Positions 42,646 to 49,587 of a DNA stretch of 64,000 bases are shown piece by piece; position 1 is the first letter of the stretch, and each line of letters begins with the position of its first letter. The notes beneath the pieces are model-generated. The model had not been told where the DNA came from and did no database searches. It was given only the letters and a program-made list of their open reading frames with translations. Source of the DNA: Micromonospora sp. NBC_00421. Lineage in GTDB: Bacteria; Actinomycetota; Actinomycetes; Mycobacteriales; Micromonosporaceae. The stretch lies in NCBI RefSeq assembly GCF_036017915.1, contig NZ_CP107929.1, forward strand, positions 6,065,001-6,129,000. The letters run 5' to 3'. A program made the translations under genes and the position numbers.

Positions 42646-42674
42646 AGGGTCGGCTTCCGATCGGGGCCGACCCT
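42646..42674. terminator. Hairpin before the relic att site
   Basis: AGGGTCGGC and GCCGACCCT pair with an 11-nt loop. It lies beyond the decayed tRNA-Ser 3' fragment, so it is probably the original tRNA-Ser(GGA) terminator on the minus strand, and also ends the 42359 gene. Confidence 0.7.
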
Positions 42675-42921
42675 CGCGTCGGTGCTGCTCAGACGAGCGG
42701 AGGATACGAGATTCGAAACTTGAGGTTTATCCCAGCACGCTTTCTGAGTCTGCCGTCCGTATTCGCCGGGGCTGGCAGCCGTACCAGGAAGCGACGTTGG
42801 CGCGGGCTGAAGCCTCAACGGATGGCCCTGAACGCAGCCGAACGAGACGGCACTTTCGGGGTCTGCGAGCGTAGGTCCCGAGCGGTCTCTACCAGATGCG
42901 GGCGCTCACCGGAAGCCGTCC

Positions 42922-43248
42922 CTACCCGACGACGCTCCACAGCACGGCACCAAGCGGCGCAAGGACCTTGACGGCCTCTGTGCCGATCTTGGCAACGTCG
43001 GTCAAACGGTTCGTCATTTCTAGCCACCACTGGAAGTGCGAGGGGTTGTTGAGATCCAGCTCAGACGGAGCTGATCGACTTTCCTGGAGAAACTCAGCTA
43101 CGCCCGGCTTGTCCTCGCCGATCAGCCGGGCCGCCTGGGTCGCCTTCTCGGTCCAGTCGGCACCAAAAGATGTCTGGTTGTACTGGGAGAAGTGGAAGCC
43201 GTCTCTCCCGTTGTTGGTCGCACTACATCCGAAGAACTGAAGAGTCAC
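42922..43248 (-). CDS. Hypothetical protein, second gene of a coupled pair in the relic
   Basis: 108 aa. It has an unusual composition for the region: Asn, Gln, Phe and Trp-rich (FHFSQYNQTSFGADW, HFQWWLEMTNRL), with a hydrophobic C-terminus (VLAPLGAVLWSVVG) that may be a membrane or pore helix. No family recognised. The GTG start overlaps the upstream stop by 4 nt (GTGA), which supports both frames. Its location in the relic beside a lost element suggests retained cargo. Confidence 0.5.
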   Translation of the reverse strand: MTLQFFGCSATNNGRDGFHFSQYNQTSFGADWTEKATQAARLIGEDKPGVAEFLQESRSAPSELDLNNPSHFQWWLEMTNRLTDVAKIGTEAVKVLAPLGAVLWSVVG

Positions 43249-43469
43249 AGCTTGGCAGTGTACGGAGTGGACGCTACTGAAATCACGCGGCTGGGAGTAT
43301 TGATCTCCTCATCGGAAGGCACAGACCGTCCAGTTCCCCGGACGGGACCAAGGTCGCTCGCCCGGTACGGCGCTCCGGCCGGTGCGGCCCGCCTGCGGGC
43401 TATCTTGATCTCTACTGAAACTATCTCGGCAAGGTAGTGATGAAGGAGCCGGAGGAGCTTGCCGGCCAT
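43245..43469 (-). CDS. Hypothetical protein, first gene of a coupled pair in the relic
   Basis: 74 aa, basic. The start MAGKLLRLLHHYLAEIVSVEI is an amphipathic helix; the rest is Pro/Ser/Arg-rich. No family recognised. It overlaps the next gene by 4 nt. The ribosome site is weak. It may be real only because of the coupling. Confidence 0.4.
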   Translation of the reverse strand: MAGKLLRLLHHYLAEIVSVEIKIARRRAAPAGAPYRASDLGPVRGTGRSVPSDEEINTPSRVISVASTPYTAKL

Positions 43470-43504
43470 GCACGCACGTTCATGAGGCTATTGACTAGCA
43501 GAGC

Positions 43505-43850
43505 GCGGAGCCGCCGCCCAGTTCTGGCACGATGAAGGCTGGGTGTTCGCCTCATCCATCGGCGAGGCGATCCACCAGGCGACGGGACTATGACGAGTGG
43601 AAACGTCTGCTCAAGTTCGCCGGAACGCGGGACGGTCGGTTATACGACGCTCGCCACACCGTCATCGCGCTCTTGGCCCTTGCCGTCTCCGGCCGCGCCC
43701 TCATGTGCGTCACGGGCTGGTCGAAATCGGCGATGCTATCCACTGCAGTACATCACCGACCCGGCAGGCCGCGACATCGCGCAGCAACTCGGCGGCCTGC
43801 TCTGGGCGATCCGCAGACCCGCCCGAGGAGATGGCCGTTGGGCCGCCGCT
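43505..43850 (+). pseudogene. Frameshifted tyrosine-integrase C-terminus
   Basis: Segments in three frames together rebuild the catalytic end of an integrase: AAQFWHDEGWVFASS, then after a frameshift DYDEWKRLLKFAGTRDGRLYDARHT, then after another frameshift QYITDPAGRDIAQQLGGLLW. They match the intact integrase at 19360 in the same order (DYDEWKRLLRLAGLRDGRLHDARH). The catalytic Tyr region is damaged and the N-terminal two thirds is missing. It ends just before the tRNA-Ser(GGA) gene, as expected. Confidence 0.85.
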
Positions 43851-43913
43851 GGGCGGGCCGGAGCAGGGCACGTGAGACGGCAACTGAGACGAGAGCGGCG
43901 GTTGGAGGCGACT

Positions 43914-43942
43914 CAGGGCCGGCCCCCGCGGGGCCGGCCCTG
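43914..43942. terminator. Hairpin between integrase relic and tRNA-Ser(GGA)
   Basis: Perfect 13-bp arms CAGGGCCGGCCCC and GGGGCCGGCCCTG around CGC, followed on the plus strand by TGTCGTTTTG. It can terminate the relic integrase transcript and, from the other side, the tRNA. Confidence 0.8.
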
Positions 43943-43964
43943 TCGTTTTGCCTGCTCGGACGAG

Positions 43965-44049
43965 CGGAGGATACGAGATTCGAACTCGTGAGGGTTTTAT
44001 CCCAACACGCTTTCCAAGCGTGCGCCCTAGGCCTCTAGGCGAATCCTCC
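43965..44049 (-). tRNA. tRNA-Ser (GGA)
   Basis: 85 nt, minus strand. Acceptor GGAGGAT pairs with ATCCTCC, anticodon stem CACGC/GCGTG with loop TTGGAAA gives anticodon GGA. The long variable arm and GTTCGAATC T-loop are class II serine features. No CCA encoded. It abuts the SRP RNA gene and keeps an element relic on its 3' side. Confidence 0.96.
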
Positions 44050-44126
44050 GCGAGCCAGGATACAGGTCCCCGCCCGCCCGGCCACCCCACCACCCCCTGA
44101 AGATCCATCAGGGGTCGGGTAGGGTG

Positions 44127-44222
44127 GGCGGTACCTCCCGTGCGGCGGTATCTCGTGAACCTCCCCAGGGCCGGAAGGCAGCAAGGATAAGCGAGCTCTG
44201 CCGGGTGCACGGGAGGCCTTTT
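44127..44222 (+). ncRNA. ffs: Signal recognition particle RNA (4.5S type)
   Basis: The conserved apical loop and asymmetric bulge CAGGGCCGGAAGGCAGCAAGG (about 44165-44186) mark the Ffh-binding domain. The outer helix pairs CCTCCCGTGC (44134-44143) with GCACGGGAGG (44207-44216), and a T-run follows at 44219-44223 as terminator. About 95 nt, the small bacterial class. It works with Ffh in co-translational targeting and always sits near dnaX in actinobacteria. The exact 5' end is uncertain by a few bases. Confidence 0.93.
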
Positions 44223-44329
44223 TGTCTCCGGCCACCGGTACCGTACCTGCGGGTCCGGGTCACGGGGTGGTGGGTGGTCACCCGCGACCGACCGGCGCAG
44301 AATGGCCCGGTCGAGAGGAGGCGGGGCGA

Positions 44330-47134
44330 ATGACGCTGGCGCTCTACCGCAAGTACCGGCCGCGCACCTTCGCCGAGGTCATCGGCCAGGAGCACGTCAC
44401 CGAGCCGTTGTCGCAGGCGCTGCGCAGCGGGCGGCTCAACCACGCGTACCTCTTCTCCGGCCCCCGGGGCTGCGGCAAGACCTCCAGCGCCCGGATCCTG
44501 GCCCGCTCGCTCAACTGCGAGCAGGGCCCCACCCCCGAGCCGTGCGGGCAGTGCGACTCCTGCCGGTCGCTGGCCATCGACGGCTCCGGCTCGATCGACG
44601 TCATCGAGATCGACGCGGCCAGCCACGGCGGTGTCGACGACGCCCGTGAGCTGCGCGAGAAGGCGTTCTTCGCGCCGGCCCAGAGCCGCTTCAAGATCTA
44701 TGTCATCGACGAGGCGCACATGGTCTCGTCGGCCGGCTTCAACGCCCTGCTCAAACTGGTCGAGGAGCCCCCGGAGTACGTCAAGTTCATCTTCGCCACC
44801 ACCGAGCCGGAGAAGGTCCTCGGCACGATCAGGTCGCGGACCCACCACTACCCGTTCCGGCTGATCCCGCCGAAGGTGCTCCGGCCCTACCTGGAGCAGC
44901 TCACCCAGGCCGAGGGGGTGACCGTCGACCCGGCGGTCTTCCCGCTGGTGGTGCGCGCCGGTGGCGGCAGCGCCCGGGACAGCCTCTCCGTGCTCGACCA
45001 GCTCATCGCAGGTGCCGGCCCGGAGGGGGTCAGCTATCCCCGGGCCGCCGCGCTGCTCGGCGTCACCGACTCCGCGCTGATCGACGAGATGTGCGACGCG
45101 CTTGCCGCCGGGGACGGCGCGGCGGCGTACGCCACCGTCGACCGGGTGGCCGAGGCCGGGCACGATCCGCGCCGGTTCGCCTCGGACCTGCTCGAACGGC
45201 TGCGCGACCTGATCGTGCTCCAGCAGGTCCCGGATGCCGCCGGCAAGGGCCTGATCGACGGCCCGGCCGACCAGATCGAGCGGATGGCCGCCCAGGCCCA
45301 GCGGCTCGGCCCGGCCACCCTTTCCCGCTGCGCCGACATCGTGCACAACGGCCTGGTCGACATGCGCGGCACCACCGCACCACGGCTGCTGCTGGAGCTG
45401 ATCTGCGCCCGGATGCTGCTCCCCGGCGTCGACGACTCCACCGGCGGCCTGCTCCAGCGCCTGGAACGGCTGGAACGCCGGCTCACCCTGGGTGGCGGGG
45501 AACTGCCGCCGGCCGCCGCCGGCTCCGCACCGGCCGCTGCCGCCCCGGAGGTACGCCCCACCGCTCCCGCCCCGGGTGCGGCTGCCGCCGCCTCCCACCC
45601 GGGGACCGCAGGCCCGCCGCCGGCTACCGGCGGCCTGACCGGGGCGGCTGCCGCCCGTGCCGCCGTTGCGGCTGCGGGTGCCCGGGTCACCTCACCCGGC
45701 CCGCGTTCCGCTCCCGGTGACCCGACCGACCCGGGCTCGACCGACCCGGCCTTCGTCCCCGCCGACCCGACGGGCTCCGGGACGACGTTCGCCAGCCCGG
45801 CCGGCTCTGGTGGCCCGAGCATCGACGGGCCGAGTTCCGAAGCGCCCGCCCGCCGTCCGGTGCCGGCCTCGGCGGTGATGCCCGACCCGGCGACCCCCGA
45901 GCCGCCCCGTCCCGGTTCCGCCGCACCCGGTGCCCTCGACGCGGTCGCGGTGCGCCGCGTGTGGCCCGACATCGTGGCCAAGGTCAATCGGGTCAAGAAG
46001 CCGGCTGCGGCGCTGATGCGCGACGCGGTGGTCCGTGACGTGGACGGTGACGTCCTGGTGCTCACCGTCAAGTCGCCGGTGCTCGCGCAGATGATGGGCG
46101 CGCACACCTCGGTCCTGGCCGACGCGCTCTACGAGGAGTTCGGCGGCCGGTGGCAGATCCGCTGCGAGGTGGCCGGCGAGCGGGGTGGCACGTCGCCCGG
46201 TACTCCTTCCCGGCCGGCCGGCCCGGCCCGGCCGGCTCCCGCCCCACCCCCGGCGCCGGCCGAGCCTGCCACCGGCGGTCCGGCCGGTCCGAGCGGCGGT
46301 CCAGGCCCGAATGGTCATGCGGGTCCGAGCGGTGGTGCGGGTCCGAGCGGTGGTGCGGTGGGTCTGAGCGGGGGGCCGGCCACGGTCGGCTCGTCAGCTC
46401 CCGCCGGCAACGGCCCGGGTCGTCCGGCCGGCTCGTCCGGCGGTACCCCGACCGGCTCCACCGTCCCGGCTGCCGCGACCGCCCAGGGCGGCTCGGCTGG
46501 CGGCGGTGCGGCACGGCTACCTGGGGGACCCACCGGCCAGGTGGGCGCGGTGGGCACGGTGGACGCCCCGGTCACCTCACCCGTCGCGGTCGGTGTGGAC
46601 GACGACGAGGGTTGGCCCGAGCCGGCCCGCCCCGGCGGAGCCGCCAGCGTCGCCTCCGCTTCCGACGACTGGCCCGAACCCGCCCGACCAGGTGGCGCGA
46701 CGGCGACCGTGACGGCAGCCGCCCCGGCGGTGCCCGCTGCGCCCGCCGTACCCAGGCCGGCTGGTCCGCCGAAGACGTCGCCGCCGACGACGGCCGGGAC
46801 CGGCGGCGCGCCGGTGAGCAGCGCGATCGCGGCGGCGCGGGCGGCTGCGGCGGGTAAGGGGCCCCGGCCCGCGCCGGCAGGGCGCAAGACCGCCGACGCT
46901 GAGTGGGCCGGTGAGCCGCCCTACGACCCGGACTACGACGGCCCGACCCGTGCTGGTGGGGCGGCGGGCGCGACCCGGACCACCCCGGCCTACGAGGGGT
47001 TCGACCCGGGTGACGAACCGCTGGACGAGGTGATCGACGAGCGGACCGCCCGGCAGTCGAGCGAGGAGCAGGCGGTGCAGCTGCTCCGCGAGGCGTTCGG
47101 CGCCGAGAAGATCGACGAGGTGGACGCGCGCTGA
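44330..47134 (+). CDS. dnaX: DNA polymerase III subunit gamma/tau
   Basis: 934 aa. Clamp-loader ATPase: Walker A GPRGCGKT at 44-51, zinc Cys 63, 72, 75 and 78, Walker B IDEAH ending at 130, and SRT at 169-171 in the position of the sensor SRC motif. Domains II and III run to about 390. A long Ala/Pro/Gly-rich region (about 395-860), with repeats such as AGPSGGAG, interrupts a short conserved tau segment (about 580-660: RVWPDIVAKVNRVKKPAAALM) and the C-terminal EEQAVQLLREAFGAEKI. It is much longer than E. coli tau (643 aa). No slippery A-run for frameshifting is seen. ATG after GGAGG. Confidence 0.95.
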   Translation: MTLALYRKYRPRTFAEVIGQEHVTEPLSQALRSGRLNHAYLFSGPRGCGKTSSARILARSLNCEQGPTPEPCGQCDSCRSLAIDGSGSIDVIEIDAASHGGVDDARELREKAFFAPAQSRFKIYVIDEAHMVSSAGFNALLKLVEEPPEYVKFIFATTEPEKVLGTIRSRTHHYPFRLIPPKVLRPYLEQLTQAEGVTVDPAVFPLVVRAGGGSARDSLSVLDQLIAGAGPEGVSYPRAAALLGVTDSALIDEMCDALAAGDGAAAYATVDRVAEAGHDPRRFASDLLERLRDLIVLQQVPDAAGKGLIDGPADQIERMAAQAQRLGPATLSRCADIVHNGLVDMRGTTAPRLLLELICARMLLPGVDDSTGGLLQRLERLERRLTLGGGELPPAAAGSAPAAAAPEVRPTAPAPGAAAAASHPGTAGPPPATGGLTGAAAARAAVAAAGARVTSPGPRSAPGDPTDPGSTDPAFVPADPTGSGTTFASPAGSGGPSIDGPSSEAPARRPVPASAVMPDPATPEPPRPGSAAPGALDAVAVRRVWPDIVAKVNRVKKPAAALMRDAVVRDVDGDVLVLTVKSPVLAQMMGAHTSVLADALYEEFGGRWQIRCEVAGERGGTSPGTPSRPAGPARPAPAPPPAPAEPATGGPAGPSGGPGPNGHAGPSGGAGPSGGAVGLSGGPATVGSSAPAGNGPGRPAGSSGGTPTGSTVPAAATAQGGSAGGGAARLPGGPTGQVGAVGTVDAPVTSPVAVGVDDDEGWPEPARPGGAASVASASDDWPEPARPGGATATVTAAAPAVPAAPAVPRPAGPPKTSPPTTAGTGGAPVSSAIAAARAAAAGKGPRPAPAGRKTADAEWAGEPPYDPDYDGPTRAGGAAGATRTTPAYEGFDPGDEPLDEVIDERTARQSSEEQAVQLLREAFGAEKIDEVDAR

Positions 47135-47218
47135 CGCGTCGTTCCCCGGACCGGACCACCGGCCGCCCCCGACTAGGCTGGGCGCGGCCGAGCAGACGAG
47201 TGCGAGAAGGAGCCATCC

Positions 47219-47551
47219 GTGCGCCCAGGTGGACAGCCGAACATGCAGCAGATGCTGAAGCAGGCGCAGAAGATGCAGCAGCAGATCGCCAAGGCCCAGG
47301 CCGAGTTGGCCGAGGCCGAGGTGACCGGCACCGCCGGCGGCGGCCTGGTCACCGCGACGGTGTCCGGCTCCGGTGAGGTCAAGAGCATCAGGATCGACCC
47401 GAAGGCGGTCGACCCGGAGGACGTCGAGACCCTGGAGGACCTGGTCGTCGCGGCCCTGCACAACGCCGCCGAGGCGGCCAAGGAGCTGACCGACCAGAAG
47501 ATGGGCCCGGTGGCCGGCGGCATGGGCGGCCTCGGCCTGCCCGGATTCTGA
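47219..47551 (+). CDS. YbaB/EbfC nucleoid-associated protein
   Basis: 110 aa. [20 protein letters not shown] is the N-terminal helix, followed by [20 protein letters not shown], the typical YbaB beta-hairpin. It binds DNA as a dimer and is found between dnaX and recR in most bacteria. GTG start with AGAAGGAG upstream. Gap of 84 nt from dnaX and 6 nt to recR, so it is cotranscribed with recR. Confidence 0.95.
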   Translation: MRPGGQPNMQQMLKQAQKMQQQIAKAQAELAEAEVTGTAGGGLVTATVSGSGEVKSIRIDPKAVDPEDVETLEDLVVAALHNAAEAAKELTDQKMGPVAGGMGGLGLPGF

Positions 47552-47557
47552 CCCCAG

Positions 47558-48151
47558 ATGTACGAGGGTGCCATCCAGGACCTGATCGACGAGTTGGGGC
47601 GGCTGCCGGGCGTCGGGCCGAAGAGTGCCCAGCGGATCGCCTTTCACGTCCTGTCGGCGGACCCGGCCGACGTCAACCGGCTGGCCGGTGCGCTGCGCAA
47701 GGTCAAGGACCTGGTCCGGTTCTGTACCACCTGCTTCAACGTCGCCGAGTCGGAGCAGTGCCGGATCTGCCGCGACCCGCGCCGCACAGACGAGGTGATC
47801 TGCGTGGTGGAGGAGCCCAAGGACGTGGTGGCGATCGAGCGGACCGGTGAGTTCCGGGGGCGCTACCACGTGCTCGGCGGGGCGATCAACCCATTGGAGG
47901 GGATCGGCCCGGACAACCTGCGGATCCGGGAGCTGATGACCCGGCTCAGCGGCGGGACGATCCGCGAGCTGATCCTCGCCACCGACCCGAACACCGAGGG
48001 CGAGGCGACCGCGACGTACCTGGCGTTGATGGTCAAGCCGATGGGGATCGCCGTCACCCGCCTGGCCAGTGGCCTGCCGGTCGGCGGCGACCTGGAGTAT
48101 GCCGACGAGATCACCCTGGGTCGGGCCTTCGAGGGCCGCCGCGCGGTCTGA
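47558..48151 (+). CDS. recR: Recombination protein RecR
   Basis: 197 aa, normal length. Helix-hairpin-helix [17 protein letters not shown] at about 14-30, C4 zinc finger with Cys 56, 59, 68 and 71, then a Toprim domain ([14 protein letters not shown] strand, [15 protein letters not shown]) and the C-terminal Walker B-like segment. It acts with RecF and RecO in gap repair. It follows the ybaB gene by 6 nt. Confidence 0.97.
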   Translation: MYEGAIQDLIDELGRLPGVGPKSAQRIAFHVLSADPADVNRLAGALRKVKDLVRFCTTCFNVAESEQCRICRDPRRTDEVICVVEEPKDVVAIERTGEFRGRYHVLGGAINPLEGIGPDNLRIRELMTRLSGGTIRELILATDPNTEGEATATYLALMVKPMGIAVTRLASGLPVGGDLEYADEITLGRAFEGRRAV

Positions 48152-48233
48152 AACCCCCTGCGGCCCGGGTGGGTGGTCCGGAGCTGCCCACCGTCCCCGG
48201 GTAGGTGGTCGCTGCGTTCCGCCGTCCCATGTT

Positions 48234-48287
48234 CGTGGAGAGTTGTTGTCGCTGGGGCAGTCGCTGGGGCAGCAACAACTCTCCACG
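48234..48287. repeat. Long hairpin with a tandem-repeat loop
   Basis: Perfect 15-bp arms CGTGGAGAGTTGTTG and CAACAACTCTCCACG enclose a loop made of two exact copies of TCGCTGGGGCAG. It lies downstream of recR. Confidence 0.85.
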
Positions 48288-48303
48288 ATCCCCTGCGGCA
48301 TGT

Positions 48304-48340
48304 CGCTGGCCGGCACCCCCGGGTGGGGTGCCGGCCAGCG
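48304..48340. terminator. Terminator between recR and the converging secreted-protein gene
   Basis: Perfect 16-bp arms CGCTGGCCGGCACCCC and GGGGTGCCGGCCAGCG around a 5-nt loop, followed by TGTCTTTC. Likely bidirectional. Confidence 0.9.
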
Positions 48341-48366
48341 GTGTCTTTCGAGGGTGCGGGTGTGGG

Positions 48367-48954
48367 TCAGCTGTTCCAGTGCTCGGCGACGAGGTCGGCG
48401 GCCTGCTTCTCCCACTGGGCGTAGGCGTCGGGGTAGGCGGAGACCTGGACGGTCTGGGCGGCCTTGGTCAGGGGCATGTCCTGCCAGCCGTCGACCTGCT
48501 TGAGGCCCTTGAGGAACGCGGTGGTGGAGTAGATCGGGTCGGTGATCTGTTCGGGGGTGCCCCAGCCCGACGACGGGCGCTGTTGGAACAGGCCGAGGGA
48601 GTCGTGGTCGTTGCGGTCGCCGAGGTGGCCGAGGTTCTCCAGCTTGGACTCCTGCAACGCGGTGCCGATGGAGATGACGGCGGCGCGTTCGTCGAGGCCG
48701 GACTTCTTGGTGGCGGCGATGATCGCCTTGGCGTTGGCGGTCTGCTCGTCGTCGAGGTCGATGCGGGACTGCTCGCCCTGGGTGCCGTGCGGGATGAGCT
48801 TGCCGCTGTCGGGCTTGTCGGCCTGCACGGCGACGGCGACGGGCCGGGTGTCGAGGGTGGGGGTGGTGTGGGTGGCGGGGCCGGCGAGGACGCCGCCGGC
48901 GAAGGCGAGGCCGGCGATACCGAGGGCGCTCTTACGCAGCATGGTGGTGTTCAT
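48367..48954 (-). CDS. Secreted lysozyme-like or transglycosylase-like protein
   Basis: 195 aa. A signal peptide (ALGIAGLAFAGGVLAGPA) is followed by about 50 variable residues and a helical domain. AVISIGTALQESKLENL and HDSLGLFQQRPSSGWG look like the catalytic helix with Glu and the SLGLFQ core of soluble lytic transglycosylase/lysozyme-like folds. It may cleave peptidoglycan or act in spore or hyphal wall turnover; activity is not proved. The ATG follows GGAG. Upstream are two tandem GGAAT-N17-CGTT promoters. Monocistronic. Confidence 0.8.
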   Translation of the reverse strand: MNTTMLRKSALGIAGLAFAGGVLAGPATHTTPTLDTRPVAVAVQADKPDSGKLIPHGTQGEQSRIDLDDEQTANAKAIIAATKKSGLDERAAVISIGTALQESKLENLGHLGDRNDHDSLGLFQQRPSSGWGTPEQITDPIYSTTAFLKGLKQVDGWQDMPLTKAAQTVQVSAYPDAYAQWEKQAADLVAEHWNS

Positions 48955-49078
48955 GGGAAAGCTCCATTCGGGGGTTGGCGACGCACCTTGGGGAGGGGTG
49001 CGAGGCAAGCACCACGACGGGGCGCTCAGCGGGGGAGGTCGGCGGCTGCCCGAGCGGAGGACTCGCGGCACCGGACCA

Positions 49079-49109
49079 GGTGTAACGACCTTCGGCCCAC
49101 CGTCATTCC
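49079..49109 (-). promoter_or_regulatory. Candidate ECF-sigma promoter, proximal
   Basis: On the minus strand GGAAT (49105-49109), 17 nt, CGTT (49084-49087) then ACACC. The GGAAT -35 and CGTT -10 with about 17-nt spacing are ECF/SigR-like. The same arrangement is repeated at 49167-49197. Confidence 0.5.
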
Positions 49110-49166
49110 GCCGGGGGTGGCGGCATCGGGCCGGGCAGCGGGGGGTGCTGCTGCGGTCGTACGCAG

Positions 49167-49197
49167 GGTGTAACGCCGCCTGCCCGGCCGGGATTCC
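49167..49197 (-). promoter_or_regulatory. Candidate ECF-sigma promoter, distal
   Basis: On the minus strand GGCGGAAT (GGAAT at 49193-49197), 17 nt, CGTTACACC (CGTT at 49172-49175). It matches the proximal copy in both boxes, the spacing and the flanking bases. Confidence 0.5.
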
Positions 49198-49587
49198 GCC
49201 CCGGGGGTGCGGCCGGTCACGGGACGTCGACCCCATCGCGCCCGGGGCCGCCGTACCTCCGCACGGCGGCCCCGCCGAACCGGACGTTCGGCTTTCGAGC
49301 CGGCACCCCGCGTACTCCTCGAAGGGTGGTGGAGCGGGCACGGTGACGGCGGGTGACCGGCGGCGGTGACCGTTTCGGACGTTCGGGCGATTTCCGGACA
49401 TCGCCGCGCGGCCTCGCTGTGACAGTCCCGTTTGTCGCGGGATCCGGCGGTGTCAGACAGAGCGCTTGGTGTCGGGTTGGTAGCGATTGCCTAACGGCCG
49501 TTCCGCTTCGGTGTGTCGTGCCATAGCCTCCCGCTCACGGACCGAGCCATGGACCGGCGTTGTTCAGGCGGATGACAGAGGTGAGAG
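49198..49587. other. Intergenic region upstream of the ABC operon
   Basis: No gene seen. The divergent promoters of the secreted protein and the ABC operon must lie here. TTGGTGTCGGGTTGGTAGCG near 49467 is a possible -35 start, but no convincing -10 was fixed. Confidence 0.4.

Larger units (their letters stand above)
42686..44018. mobile_element. Relic of an integrated element at tRNA-Ser(GGA)
   Basis: A 1.3-kb segment is bounded by imperfect copies of the tRNA-Ser(GGA) 3' region: 42686-42748 (decayed) and 43953-44018 (inside the intact gene). Homology includes about 12 bases beyond the tRNA 3' end (TGCTCxGACGAGCGG). Inside lie a frameshifted integrase C-terminus next to the tRNA and a two-gene cassette. 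Most of the original element is lost, so it cannot move by itself. The order att-integrase-tRNA is the same as in the AICE at 19217. Confidence 0.75.

Noticed and set aside
43532..44038. A 168-codon plus-strand frame taken as an intact integrase
   Set aside because: Only its first part matches integrase; the match moves to another frame after about 43735 and the N-terminal domains are absent, so it is a pseudogene.
44108..45598. A 496-codon minus-strand frame opposite dnaX
   Set aside because: Overlaps SRP RNA and dnaX; composition is shadow-like.
48955..49587. A c-di-AMP (ydaO-type) riboswitch before the wall-hydrolase-like gene
   Set aside because: The gene type would fit, but the conserved aptamer pieces could not be found on either strand; the repeated GGAAT-N17-CGTT pattern is a better reading.
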